30,419 nt of DNA. It comes from a virus. Shown here piece after piece: positions 8,362-16,150 of the stretch. Both the position numbers and the translations under genes were made by a program. The notes under the pieces are model-generated. The model saw nothing but the letters and a program-made list of their open reading frames with translations, was not told the origin of the DNA and ran no database searches. Position 1 is the first letter of the stretch. Each line of letters starts with the position of its first letter. The stretch spans positions 1 through 30,419 of IMG/VR virus record IMGVR_UViG_3300025168_000410; one strand, 5' to 3'.

Positions 8362-10791
8362 TTACCTCACAGGTGAGTAAGTAGGAACGAAGGTCGTATC
8401 GAAATCGCCGTCGATCCATGTAGTTGGAAAAGGGGTGTCATTGATTAGCTCAATGGTGGTGTTTCTAGCGTGAGACATCACGCGGAACTGAAACTCACCG
8501 AACGATGACAGCGTGGTGCTGTCCAAAGCGGTTGAGCCAATGAAAGGTACATAGTAATTGTGGATCAAAGGAGTACGGCCCTCAGGGGTGACCCTGACCG
8601 AGTAACCTCCAGAGTCCCGGTGGCGAAGACGCATCCGAGACAGGTGGTTGTTACCGTGTACAGGAGCGCCCTGCCCGTCACGAGCAAACTGCTCTGACAT
8701 CTTGACGCTTGAGTCGTACTTAACTCCTACCAAACACTTGGCGGCTGTGCCGTCAGCGTTCCTTGACCAGTCCCCTGTTACGGTGACCTGTTGGTAGTGG
8801 TCTGTAACATCAGACTCATCGCCTATACCCACGCCGATACCATCTTGAAACGTACCGGAGTTTACCACAGCAATTTCTGACCCAGCGGCCTTAATGGTTG
8901 TGGTGTCAAACAGCGGGCCAGCCACAACTTGGTAGTTGTCGGCAAAGCCGTTGTAGGGAAGGATGAACACTGTCTCGTTACTGCCGGGAATGTAGTCGCC
9001 ATTGACGGCTACCTTACGGTCAGCTCGGACAGAGAAGTTTAGAGTCTGAGTGCCCTCGGTCTCCTGTGCAGGAGTGCCTAGGGGCTGACGCTCAAGGAAC
9101 AGGAAGGTTCCGTCCTCTGCGTCGTTACCAAGATTACGTTCCACAAGAATGTACAGGTAATCATCAAAGACTTCAACGGACCTGATCTTGGTAGCTCCGG
9201 GGTATGACCACCGGAACCACGAGTTAAGAACTCGATCTTGTCCGCTGTAGCTTGTAGTGTTGACATAGATAGAGTCTGTGTCTGCTAGGCTCAGCATGTA
9301 GATCTGGTTGTGAGACGCTGATGCGGTCATCCAATGAACCTCGGCAGGGATATACCCATGCACCCGTTCAGTCAGGTCTGCCGCGACGTTAGACACCTGA
9401 TTGGGGGAGTAAGAATACTCCCAGAGCAGGTTCGATGCGTCACGCTCACCGGCAAAGAACATAGAAGACCCGAGTCGGGTAGGTTCTACGTAGTTAGCGG
9501 AGAAGATATCAGTAGAGTTGTACATCTGATATGATTGCGGGGTGATAGGGCCGTTGGCTCGTAGCTCAACCTGCCTTGCACCGTCCGTTATCAAGATCAA
9601 GGACTCTCGGAAGGACTCCAATAGCCGGATGTTTGAGATACGTGTGCCTTGGATCGCGTCATCGATAGGGTCTGCATCTGAGACCAGAGATATACTGTCG
9701 ATCCAAAGGTTAAAGATGTCCCCTGCACGGCTGCTAACGATACGCTCGCCTGAAGCGAACCACAGCCGTCCCTGATGGAAGGCAATATCGTCGATAGCAT
9801 TACCAATGAAGGTGGGTCCAGGGTTTGTACCGCTGTCGCCTGACTTACGGGGTTCCCATTCTACGGCCTGAACCACAAATCGGGGGGTCCCGGTCGTAAC
9901 GTACTTCATCAGCAAGGGCATAGTCTCTCGCTTGAGGAAAGAGTTAGCCAGTTCCGTTGGGAGGCGCTCAAACCATGGGGGCTGGAGAGCCGATGTAGCC
10001 CAGTAAAAGCCCTGAGGCAGGCCGACATCATCATCAGTCGCGTACCAAATCGCTGCGTTAGATATATTATTGGCGCTGTTGTTAGAAATCAAAACAGCTC
10101 TATCGGGGTAAGTCGCGACATCAACAGGTGGGTGTAGAAAGTCAGACCAAGCGGTTACGTTTTTAACGTTGTTTTGGTTGCGGACCCTATCGGTTGATGC
10201 TGTCCCGACCCCATCAAGGTAGGTAATAGCAACACCCTCAACCGCTGTAGTAACAGACCGGTTCAGGATAAACGTCCCGTCCTCAACCGTCAGCGTTCTG
10301 TATCGCTGCTGTGGGGTCTGGGTTCCGTTAGTCAGGTACGCAGCAAGAGCCACGACGAGTGGGTCATTGTCTCCAAGCCCTTGGCCGTCCACGCCACCAA
10401 TAGCGGTTTCATTACCATTTGCCATAACCGCGTGTACAGGAACCTCAGCACCGGTGACGATGTTGAAGATCTGAATGATGTTGTTGGGGTCGCCTGCTGT
10501 GCCCGTGCCCGCTGCCGTAGGGTTGATGATACCCATGAAGCGCTCCGTCTCGGATCGGTTGATCCAGAAGATATGAGCGTCCTCGGTCGGGTCCACCACA
10601 GGAAGGCAGCCGTTAGTGTCACCATCTGTACTAGGCGTAACGTGTTCAGTGCCCGCTCTCTTCGTGACTCCACGAGAAAGGTCAACGTCTACGTTCTCCA
10701 TAGCCTCCATCTCAATAGCTGAGCGTTGGGCCATGGATACTTTGCTAACTCCCCCCATGAAGGAAGGAACACGTACAGTGGTGATAGGCAT
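8362..10791 (-). CDS. Tail tubular protein B (gp12-like)
   Basis: The product has 809 residues, close to T7 gp12 (794 aa), which forms the nozzle of the short tail. The N-terminus carries the family pattern: a short beta strand, then Gly-Gly-Val-Ser near residue 13, a conserved Asn-Val-Asp-Val segment, and a Gly-Val-Thr-Lys-Arg-Ala-Gly-Thr-Glu motif near residue 40 (usually K-R-P-G-T). The rest is beta-rich with many aromatic residues, as expected for a propeller-like nozzle protein. Its ATG overlaps the stop codon of tail tubular protein A in a TAATG junction, which indicates translational coupling and matches the T7 gene 11-12 pair. Confidence 0.93.
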   Translation of the reverse strand: MPITTVRVPSFMGGVSKVSMAQRSAIEMEAMENVDVDLSRGVTKRAGTEHVTPSTDGDTNGCLPVVDPTEDAHIFWINRSETERFMGIINPTAAGTGTAGDPNNIIQIFNIVTGAEVPVHAVMANGNETAIGGVDGQGLGDNDPLVVALAAYLTNGTQTPQQRYRTLTVEDGTFILNRSVTTAVEGVAITYLDGVGTASTDRVRNQNNVKNVTAWSDFLHPPVDVATYPDRAVLISNNSANNISNAAIWYATDDDVGLPQGFYWATSALQPPWFERLPTELANSFLKRETMPLLMKYVTTGTPRFVVQAVEWEPRKSGDSGTNPGPTFIGNAIDDIAFHQGRLWFASGERIVSSRAGDIFNLWIDSISLVSDADPIDDAIQGTRISNIRLLESFRESLILITDGARQVELRANGPITPQSYQMYNSTDIFSANYVEPTRLGSSMFFAGERDASNLLWEYSYSPNQVSNVAADLTERVHGYIPAEVHWMTASASHNQIYMLSLADTDSIYVNTTSYSGQDRVLNSWFRWSYPGATKIRSVEVFDDYLYILVERNLGNDAEDGTFLFLERQPLGTPAQETEGTQTLNFSVRADRKVAVNGDYIPGSNETVFILPYNGFADNYQVVAGPLFDTTTIKAAGSEIAVVNSGTFQDGIGVGIGDESDVTDHYQQVTVTGDWSRNADGTAAKCLVGVKYDSSVKMSEQFARDGQGAPVHGNNHLSRMRLRHRDSGGYSVRVTPEGRTPLIHNYYVPFIGSTALDSTTLSSFGEFQFRVMSHARNTTIELINDTPFPTTWIDGDFDTTFVPTYSPVR

Positions 10792-11444
10792 TATTGTCTC
10801 CGAAGGTCGTTATAGGGCCACGAGCGTTGAACAGCCATGCCGCTACGCTGGACATTACTACGCCCATCCTCGATTTGATTCTTAGGTCGGTAGCGCATGT
10901 CGTATGAGCGAGCGATTGCGCGGCTTCTTCCTGCCCGTTGCTCAAGTTTTGATCCAAGGGAGTTGTCCCCTAGCACAGCTTCTTGGTATTCAACAGCAGA
11001 TTGGTCTACAATAGAGAACTGATAGGCAGCAGGAAGCTCCTCGAACGTAGCTCTCCACGTGATGCGGACATATGCCGTTGCTTCGTCAGCCCCGGCACTA
11101 GAAAAGTCCGAGGTGGCTGGCTGGTGGTCGGCATCAAAGAGGTAGACGTTGCCGTTAACCTCCTTGTGGTAGTAGTTCTTCATGACATGCTGGTTCCAGC
11201 CCTTTACACCGAGCGTGTTGCTAGGCAAAAGAACCTTCTTATCAGTGCCTCGGGTAAACGAGGCTTCGGTCTGGTTCACATGAAGGCCAGTCATCTGCTC
11301 TCGGGTAAGAACATCGTCGAGAATCTGCTCGGCAAGGAGCGAGTCGTTCTGGGTAGCAGAGCCAAGAGACGAAACGGGGTGCTCTCTAGCGGCCCGGAGA
11401 ATCCGGTTGACCGCTTCAAGTTTAGTGAGATTGTGATCAGGCAT
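10791..11444 (-). CDS. Tail tubular protein A (gp11-like)
   Basis: The product has 217 residues (T7 gp11 is 196 aa). The N-terminus has the family form: Leu-Glu-Ala-Val-Asn-Arg-Ile-Leu at about residues 8-15, then a Pro-Val-Ser-Ser-Leu segment and a helix ending in Leu-Asp-Asp-Val-Leu-Thr-Arg-Glu. A conserved Gly-Trp-Asn and a Leu-Phe-Asp-Ala region follow, as in other gatekeeper proteins that sit between portal and nozzle. The start overlaps the stop of the 98-aa gene (TAATG), and the stop overlaps the start of tail tubular protein B. The assignment is firm from sequence pattern and position. Confidence 0.93.
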   Translation of the reverse strand: MPDHNLTKLEAVNRILRAAREHPVSSLGSATQNDSLLAEQILDDVLTREQMTGLHVNQTEASFTRGTDKKVLLPSNTLGVKGWNQHVMKNYYHKEVNGNVYLFDADHQPATSDFSSAGADEATAYVRITWRATFEELPAAYQFSIVDQSAVEYQEAVLGDNSLGSKLEQRAGRSRAIARSYDMRYRPKNQIEDGRSNVQRSGMAVQRSWPYNDLRRQ

Positions 11445-11740
11445 TAGAGTGAAAACCTTCTTATATTTTCAAGATCGTCAAACGACAGCTGGCCTGTCTT
11501 GGTAATACCAGAGGTGTTACGGGCCGCAGACCGGCGTTCAAGGTTGTCGATCTCCGTAGCCTGTGAACTGTTGACAGAGACTACGGCTGAGATGTTGGAT
11601 GTGTTCGTTGTGACCTGAGACTGGACGCTTGAGTTAGCGTCCAACAGGCGACGGACTTCTTGGTTCAAGATTTTACGTATGATCTGCCGAATTCTAGACT
11701 CGGACGGACGATCATTCGTTTCACGAGCGCGAACTGGCAT
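11444..11740 (-). CDS. 98-aa hypothetical protein, likely coiled coil, structural region
   Basis: I do not recognise a family. The protein has a basic N-terminal third with an Arg-rich helix (residues 15-35), then a Ser/Thr/Asn/Val/Gln-rich stretch (residues 37-65) with heptad-like spacing of hydrophobic residues that could form a coiled coil, then a short polar tail. The ATG has TAAGGAAA upstream. It begins 9 nt after the 111-aa gene and its stop overlaps the tail tubular protein A start. Being placed between capsid-associated genes and tail genes suggests a minor virion or tail-assembly protein, but that is an inference from position only. Confidence 0.75.
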   Translation of the reverse strand: MPVRARETNDRPSESRIRQIIRKILNQEVRRLLDANSSVQSQVTTNTSNISAVVSVNSSQATEIDNLERRSAARNTSGITKTGQLSFDDLENIRRFSL

Positions 11741-11749
11741 GGTGTTTCC

Positions 11750-12085
11750 TTACGTAATTAGCAGACCAAAGGCGGTAAAGGTACAGTCGTTATTCACGGC
11801 ACATTGTACCGCGAGGTTGCCTGCCGCGTCGTTCATAGGCCAGTAGACAGACAGGATATGAGTTTCTCCTGCGGCGATTGGGATGTTCTTAAACAGCGCG
11901 GTTGCGTCGCCATAGGTCGTACCGTTATCATCTAGATAGATGCTATAGGTAGACACCCCTGTTGTGACATTGGCAATTGTCAAGTTTTTAATCACGGCTG
12001 TTTCGCCTGAGCCGGGAGAGTACATAGTGGCTGAGGATGCCTGACCGGCTGCCTGAGCAAGCTGCTTTTCTTGAATGGTAGCCAT
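11750..12085 (-). CDS. 111-aa beta-rich putative virion structural protein
   Basis: The protein begins with a short Gln/Ala-rich helix (residues 3-20) and then consists of alternating hydrophobic strands with Gly/Thr/Asn turns, the look of a small beta-sandwich. A segment near residues 47-60 (Tyr-Ser-Ile-Tyr-Leu-Asp-Asp-Asn-Gly) resembles small head- or tail-associated proteins of marine phages. The ATG has a strong GGAGG five bases upstream. It is the first gene after the strong terminator at 12105-12144, so it probably needs either read-through or its own promoter. Function is not established. A capsid decoration or tail-associated role is the best guess. Confidence 0.75.
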   Translation of the reverse strand: MATIQEKQLAQAAGQASSATMYSPGSGETAVIKNLTIANVTTGVSTYSIYLDDNGTTYGDATALFKNIPIAAGETHILSVYWPMNDAAGNLAVQCAVNNDCTFTAFGLLIT

Positions 12086-12104
12086 GAGCGCCTCCGTAAG
12101 GGTT

Positions 12105-12144
12105 AAATAAAAAAGCCCCCTAGATACCGAAGCACCTAGAGGGC
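12105..12144 (-). terminator. Strong Rho-independent terminator after the capsid/decoration genes
   Basis: On the minus strand bases 12144 to 12115 form a 13-bp stem (a few G-T pairs) closed by a TTCG tetraloop, followed directly by six T residues (12114-12109) and a further T/A-rich run. This is a textbook intrinsic terminator. It stands where T7 has its late terminator T-phi, shortly downstream of the capsid gene. Confidence 0.92.
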
Positions 12145-12165
12145 GAGATGAGAGGAGAGAAAGGA

Positions 12166-12189
12166 CCTACCCCCCGTGAAGGGGATAGG
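12166..12189 (-). terminator. Hairpin downstream of the 188-aa gene, possible weak terminator or RNA processing site
   Basis: On the minus strand a 9-bp stem (CCTATCCCC paired with GGGGGTAGG, one T-G pair) encloses a 6-nt loop. It is followed by a pyrimidine-rich run, not a pure T tract, so termination alone would be weak. It shares the outer stem CCTATCC/GGGTAGG with the terminator hairpin at 14043-14064. Confidence 0.6.
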
Positions 12190-12217
12190 CCCGCATATAT
12201 TCAGTTGTAGTACCGGA

Positions 12218-12784
12218 TTAACCGATACGTTCGATCTTCCAAGTACGGCTTGCAGCACTGAGCGCGTCAAGAATGTAGACGTTGCCTGCCTTCAGCACCT
12301 TCCCAGCGCCCCACGCAGCAGCGTGAGTCACGTTAGTAGCGGTAGCAACGAAGACCGTTGCCTTACTGTCCGGACCACTGCCGTTGAGGGTTGCAGCACC
12401 AAAGACGGTGGTGTCAACTGATGCCCGAAGATCGGCGTCATCGGCATCACCAGTAGCACTACCAGCTTCGGAGGAGTCGATAGCCTGAGCTGCGGTCAGG
12501 TAGACACCTGCCGTGTTTTCGTAGATCACGAAGTCAGAGTAGTTCCAAGCACCAAGGCCGTCACCGGACGTAGTGCCCTGATAAGACACACGGTAGACAC
12601 CGCGTGCGTCCTTAGAAACCGCGCCAAGGTCTGCGAGACCAGCCGTACCAAGAGTAACATCGTTAGTAGCGCTTGTGAGGTTAATCTTTTCGACAGACGT
12701 ACCACTTGCGAGGAGGTTACGGCGATCCGCTGGTCGCTCGTCCCCAAGGAGAGGAGCACCATTCGTGTAATTGTAAGTATCCAT
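12218..12784 (-). CDS. 188-aa putative head decoration or capsid-associated protein
   Basis: No family is recognised with certainty. The protein is rich in Ala, Gly, Thr, Ser and Asp, with many short beta-like segments and no Cys. This composition is typical of phage head decoration or stabilisation proteins. It follows the major capsid gene by 20 nt, has a strong AAGGAGG ribosome site, and is followed by a hairpin and then a strong terminator, so it is co-transcribed with the capsid gene and probably made in large amounts. Those points support an abundant virion protein. A different structural role cannot be excluded. Confidence 0.8.
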   Translation of the reverse strand: MDTYNYTNGAPLLGDERPADRRNLLASGTSVEKINLTSATNDVTLGTAGLADLGAVSKDARGVYRVSYQGTTSGDGLGAWNYSDFVIYENTAGVYLTAAQAIDSSEAGSATGDADDADLRASVDTTVFGAATLNGSGPDSKATVFVATATNVTHAAAWGAGKVLKAGNVYILDALSAASRTWKIERIG

Positions 12785-12804
12785 AGTTTAATCCTCCTTA
12801 AGGA

Positions 12805-13884
12805 TCAGTCGTTTGAGATTTCGATTGCGCACTCGGGACGAAGGGTTCCGCCACCAGAGAGCATCTTCGCAACGAAGAGATCGTTCTGGTATGAAACCTG
12901 TCGGTCCATTTCAGCAGTGATTGCCATCTTCTCAACAACAGCGCAAGCGTCAGCTTGGAAGCACATACCAATGGTCTTCGTGAAGTCGCCCTGATACTTA
13001 GCCTCATCGCCGTCAGTGCTGTAGTTCTGACCGAACACCGGAATGTTCGTTCGATAGATCTGCATACCGTTGAAGTCGATGCCCTGCTGGAAGTCGGGTG
13101 ACATAACGGGGAACTGCTGCTGGTTGGCACTAGCTCCATAGGTTCCGTTGTCAGCCATGAACAGAGGGACCATACCGTTCTCAAGGTCGGTGTTGCTTCG
13201 CGGCGAACCGTACTGACGAAGGGCGTGCCACATCTTAACGGTAGTACAGACAGTACGGTCGTTAAAGGGGACGCGCATTTCATCGAAACGGATCTGAATC
13301 GCATCAAGCTGGGTCAAGAAGACACCCACATCAGCTCGGGTAGGAGCGGTAACAGCAGTTGCCTCCGAGTAAGCTCCCGTTGATGCAGTACCAGCGCCGT
13401 CAATACCACCGCCGGGGAAGGCGGAGCTTGAGCCACCGTACATGGTGGTTGGGGTTTCGCGTGAGGCATTGATCAGAAGACGGAGGGTGTTCTGGTCCTG
13501 CGCTTCGGCAAGAGCCTGACCACATTCCATCGCCCAGTGCGAGCGTGACTCGAAGTGAGTCAGCATCTGGTCAACATCGTCAATGACAAAGTGCGAGACC
13601 ATTGGACGATCATCAAGAGAGATCGAAAGCTCGGTGCTTTCAGCCGAGAGGCCGAGAAGCTGGGTGTTAGCGGCGTGGCGCTCAGCCCCGATACCGCCGA
13701 GGCGGGGGAACCTAGCAGTGTTGCCGGACATGATCTGCTGACGGCGGACCATTGACGAAATCCCGAGGTACTCTGAGTATCGGGTGAGAACTTGGCCGCC
13801 AAATACGGGGAGGTAAAGGTCACCAACTGAAGGGCTGGCGAGAGCGGCATTCTGTGAATATCTAATAGCGGATGTATTAGCCAT
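12805..13884 (-). CDS. Major capsid protein (gp10A-like)
   Basis: The product has 359 residues (T7 gp10A is 345 aa). After a short N-terminal arm it has the family segment in which Leu-Tyr-Leu-Pro-Val-Phe-Gly-Gly-Gln-Val-Leu (residues 23-33) leads into a helix, followed by an Arg-Phe-Pro-Arg-Leu-Gly strand near residue 58, and a Asp-Asp-Arg-Pro-Met-Val-Ser segment near residue 91 typical of the HK97-fold T7-type capsid. The ATG has AGGAA at good spacing. It follows the scaffold gene, and a 187-nt gap holding a terminator separates the two, so expression is likely driven by a promoter in that gap. Confidence 0.95.
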   Translation of the reverse strand: MANTSAIRYSQNAALASPSVGDLYLPVFGGQVLTRYSEYLGISSMVRRQQIMSGNTARFPRLGGIGAERHAANTQLLGLSAESTELSISLDDRPMVSHFVIDDVDQMLTHFESRSHWAMECGQALAEAQDQNTLRLLINASRETPTTMYGGSSSAFPGGGIDGAGTASTGAYSEATAVTAPTRADVGVFLTQLDAIQIRFDEMRVPFNDRTVCTTVKMWHALRQYGSPRSNTDLENGMVPLFMADNGTYGASANQQQFPVMSPDFQQGIDFNGMQIYRTNIPVFGQNYSTDGDEAKYQGDFTKTIGMCFQADACAVVEKMAITAEMDRQVSYQNDLFVAKMLSGGGTLRPECAIEISND

Positions 13885-14035
13885 TGTTAATTCCTAATGT
13901 TTGTTTAATGTAACTGACTAGCTGGTTGTCCGCTCTCACTAGGTTGTCCACAACATGTGGGCCTAAACGGGCCGTTGCAAACTACGCAGCTCAGCCAAGA
14001 AGCTCGAAAGGCTTGGATGAGGGTTGTAGTGTCAT
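13885..14035 (-). promoter_or_regulatory. Capsid upstream region, probable promoter (not precisely located)
   Basis: This non-coding stretch lies between the terminator at 14036-14064 and the capsid start. Because the terminator should stop upstream transcripts and the capsid must be strongly expressed, a promoter is expected here. Visible elements are a direct repeat of GGTTGTCC on the plus strand (13924-13931 and 13942-13949, 18-nt period), an inverted repeat CCACA/TGTGG at 13948-13960, and TGAGGGTTGT at 14018-14027. I cannot identify a transcription start or a match to a known phage promoter with confidence. Confidence 0.5.
13924..13949. repeat. Direct repeat GGTTGTCC, 18-nt period
   Basis: Two identical 8-mers start 18 nt apart in the capsid upstream gap. 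The spacing is close to two helical turns, which would suit a dimeric binding site, but two short copies may also be chance. Confidence 0.5.
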
Positions 14036-14064
14036 AAAAAAACCTACCCTTTTTCAAGGATAGG
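14036..14064 (-). terminator. Rho-independent terminator between scaffold and capsid genes
   Basis: On the minus strand bases 14064 to 14043 form a 9-bp stem (CCTATCCTT paired with AAGGGTAGG, one T-G pair) with a GAAA tetraloop, followed by seven T residues (14042-14036). It begins 8 nt after the scaffold stop codon. It should reduce read-through of earlier transcripts into the capsid gene. Confidence 0.9.
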
Positions 14065-14071
14065 CTTCATA

Positions 14072-14920
14072 TTATCTAGGTCCGAGGTGTTCAGGACGAA
14101 TGCCAGCACTAAGCTGTAATCGCATGTCTACCTTGGCTCTGTATTCTGGGTCACTGACGTATTTAGGGTCAGACATTGCGGCGTGTTGTTCGCGGGGCGA
14201 AGTGAACGCTACAATCCGGTCGGCTGCTGGTCCCAAGGCTGGCTGTCCTGTTGATCCGGTGTTTACCTGACCGCTTGATTCAGCACTGGCTTGGTACTTA
14301 GCATGAAGACCCTGAAGAATCATCAGGGCGTTAGGGCCTTTGAGACCCTGAGACATTGTGGCCTTATCAGCCTCGCTCAGGTTCGTCTTTGCCCACTCCA
14401 TAGTAGCATCAAAACTTTCCTTGCCACCCGTAATCTCGTAAGCGTTGTCCATGTCGGACTTCATCTTTGCCTGTCGGCCATAGGCCGCTGACGCAATGAG
14501 GCTTTCAGGCACACCGGCCTGCTTGAGGGCGTTAAAGGTTTCGGGTGTAATTTCACCACCCGTTGAAAGCTCTGTTTCTACCTGTTTCCACAGGTCTGAG
14601 CCTTCCGGTGCAGCAGGCCCATCAAAGGCTTCTGCAATACTGCCCGCATCAGCAGTGTCTTCTGTCTTCAGAGCCTGACTCGGGTCGGTGACAGCCTGAG
14701 GCTGCTCGTTTGCCGGGGGAGTTTCTGATACAGGGACACCACTCATACGTTGTTCCATGTGTAGATAGCTTTGAAGCATGGCATCGCCATTGACGCTACC
14801 ATCTTCGTTCTTAAACTTATCAGGAACCATAGCAGGGTTGTTCATCGCCACTTCCACATTGGCAACAGCCTTTGCTTCGGGCGTATCCGCAGGTGCTGGC
14901 GGAGTGTTTTCTTCAATCAT
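14072..14920 (-). CDS. Scaffolding (capsid assembly) protein, gp9-like
   Basis: The product has 282 residues, near T7 gp9 (307 aa). It is acidic, rich in Pro, Ala, Glu, Asp, Gln and Ser with few aromatics, as expected for a soluble scaffold. It has the family N-terminal segment Pro-Asp-Lys-Phe-Lys-Asn-Glu-Asp-Gly-Ser-Val-Asn near residues 33-44, followed by a Leu-Gln-Ser-Tyr-Leu helix. The C-terminus is basic and helical (Leu-Gln-Leu-Ser-Ala-Gly-Ile-Arg-Pro-Glu-His), matching the capsid-binding end of other scaffolds. The ATG has AAGGAG five bases upstream. It lies just before the capsid gene, as in T7. Confidence 0.92.
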   Translation of the reverse strand: MIEENTPPAPADTPEAKAVANVEVAMNNPAMVPDKFKNEDGSVNGDAMLQSYLHMEQRMSGVPVSETPPANEQPQAVTDPSQALKTEDTADAGSIAEAFDGPAAPEGSDLWKQVETELSTGGEITPETFNALKQAGVPESLIASAAYGRQAKMKSDMDNAYEITGGKESFDATMEWAKTNLSEADKATMSQGLKGPNALMILQGLHAKYQASAESSGQVNTGSTGQPALGPAADRIVAFTSPREQHAAMSDPKYVSDPEYRAKVDMRLQLSAGIRPEHLGPR

Positions 14921-14937
14921 TGTCTCTCCTTCATGTG

Positions 14938-15372
14938 TTACTTACCACGTCTTCTAAGGGGGTTCCATGTGCCACCCGGACCGTAATAACCGGGGGGTAT
15001 TGCGTTCGGTTTAGGTCTGTATGGTGGTCTTGGCCCCGCAGGAATAGACGTAGGTTTCTTTGGATCATAGTTAGGATTAGGAATAGGCACTAACGTTGGA
15101 ATACTTGGAATCGGTGATCCGGGTATTGCGGGCATCTTAATAGGGAACGGTGTATTAGGAGGGTTTTTCCAGTCGGGAGGAAGCGAGACGGGGATGAATT
15201 GATTATCTCCATGCGGTGTAACAAAGTAAAAGTCAGGAGAAAACTCCTGAGCGCTTCTGTTGTCTGGTCGGCGTGATGCCGTTTTACCCTTGGCACTCAT
15301 ACCGCCTCTGCCTTTTGATGCAGAGCCTTTACCTTTGGCAGGAGAGCTGCCTGTCTTTTTACTTTTAGCCAT
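14938..15372 (-). CDS. 144-aa protein with Lys/Gly/Ser basic tail and Pro-rich body
   Basis: No family is recognised. Residues 1-40 are strongly basic and made of Lys, Gly, Ser, Ala and Arg in short repeats such as Lys-Gly-Lys-Gly-Ser-Ala-Ser-Lys, like a histone H1 or protamine tail. The remainder is proline-rich with I-P-x-x-P spacing and ends in Asn-Pro-Leu-Arg-Arg-Arg-Gly-Lys. The N-terminal tail resembles that of the next gene upstream (205 aa), and both have a Phe-x-Thr-Pro segment after the tail, so they may be diverged tandem duplicates. The start overlaps the previous stop (TAATG). Location between portal and scaffold suggests a head-associated, perhaps DNA-binding, role, which is inference only. 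Confidence 0.8.
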   Translation of the reverse strand: MAKSKKTGSSPAKGKGSASKGRGGMSAKGKTASRRPDNRSAQEFSPDFYFVTPHGDNQFIPVSLPPDWKNPPNTPFPIKMPAIPGSPIPSIPTLVPIPNPNYDPKKPTSIPAGPRPPYRPKPNAIPPGYYGPGGTWNPLRRRGK

Positions 15373-15989
15373 TACAAACCGCCAGTCCCATTATTATTTT
15401 CATCCCGTTTTTTATCCCTCATCTGATCCCTGATTTTTTTCTTGTATCCGGGGTCTGTACCTCTCGGAAAACGGTAGAGGGGAAAAACCTGAGTGTCATC
15501 AGAGAGAGGGTCGTATGCGCCCGTGTCTGGTGTGATGAAGAACGGTGCATTAGGAGCCTCTGGAGGTACGGGCTGAGGTTTACCGTTGTCACCGCCACCC
15601 GCTGGCTTAGGCTTCTTGGGTTTAGTCCACTGGTCCATCCAACCATCTACAAGGTCTTTAATCTGTTGCTTCCTGTCAAGATGTTGCTGATAAGCAAACC
15701 ACGTATCCATATCAGGAACAATACCCCCGTCTTCAGGAACCGGCCATGTAAAACCGTCATCCGGAAACTTTTCCCGTGGTGCGCGGGGGTCAAAGTTCTC
15801 TTTAATATCACTGCCCGCAGGAGCTACGACATCGAATGGGTTAGTTTCTTGTCGAGGGCCTTTGTTCCCCTGAGCCTTATTCGACGAGCCGCTGCTTCGA
15901 GCCGCTGTTGGGCGTGCTTTGGAAGCGGACCCTTTTCCTTTAGAAGCGCCTTTGCCTTTGCCTTTGCCCGTTCCTTTTTTACTTGCCAT
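15372..15989 (-). CDS. 205-aa protein with Lys/Gly/Ala-rich histone-like N-terminal tail
   Basis: No family is recognised. Residues 1-45 are almost entirely Lys, Gly, Ala, Ser, Thr and Arg, with Gly-Lys-Gly-Lys-Gly and Lys-Ala-Arg-Pro-Thr-Ala-Ala-Arg segments. The rest is proline-rich and mixed charge, with a Trp-containing helix (Trp-Met-Asp-Gln-Trp, around residue 117), a Lys-Pro-Lys-Lys-Pro-Lys-Pro stretch, and a basic/acidic tail (Arg-Asp-Lys-Lys-Arg-Asp-Glu). It starts inside the end of the 56-aa gene (11-nt overlap), and its stop overlaps the start of the 144-aa gene, so the three small genes are one coupled set. A DNA- or capsid-interior-binding role is a guess from composition and position. 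Confidence 0.8.
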   Translation of the reverse strand: MASKKGTGKGKGKGASKGKGSASKARPTAARSSGSSNKAQGNKGPRQETNPFDVVAPAGSDIKENFDPRAPREKFPDDGFTWPVPEDGGIVPDMDTWFAYQQHLDRKQQIKDLVDGWMDQWTKPKKPKPAGGGDNGKPQPVPPEAPNAPFFITPDTGAYDPLSDDTQVFPLYRFPRGTDPGYKKKIRDQMRDKKRDENNNGTGGL

Positions 15990-16149
15990 AGCTGATCTTC
16001 TTTTTCTTCAGGTCTTTCGTAGCTGTCTTTTTGGGCTTAGACTTTTTCTTTCCCGCTGACTTACTATAACTCTTAGATGCTTGGCGTGCTGCCCCGCCTC
16101 TTTTAGCTGTTTCGCCACCACCACCACCGCGTCTTGCAAATCCGGGCAT
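15979..16149 (-). CDS. 56-aa highly basic small protein
   Basis: This short frame begins at an ATG at 16149, just before the portal stop codon has ended downstream (it starts 2 bases inside the portal gene end), and ends with TAA at 15979-15981. A GGAGA site lies just upstream of the ATG. The product has five consecutive Gly after Ala-Arg-Arg near its start and a C-terminal half dominated by Lys (Lys-Lys-Lys-Ser-Lys-Pro-Lys-Lys, then Asp-Leu-Lys-Lys-Lys-Lys-Ile). The tight fit between portal and the next gene, the ribosome site and the shared basic character with the two following proteins support it as real. No function can be named. Confidence 0.75.
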   Translation of the reverse strand: MPGFARRGGGGGETAKRGGAARQASKSYSKSAGKKKSKPKKTATKDLKKKKISYGK

Positions 16150-16150
16150 A

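Noticed and set aside
12145-12217. Possible small gene or promoter between the 188-aa gene and the strong terminator
   Set aside because: The stretch is only hairpin and purine/pyrimidine-biased sequence with no start with ribosome site; it is kept only as a hairpin feature.
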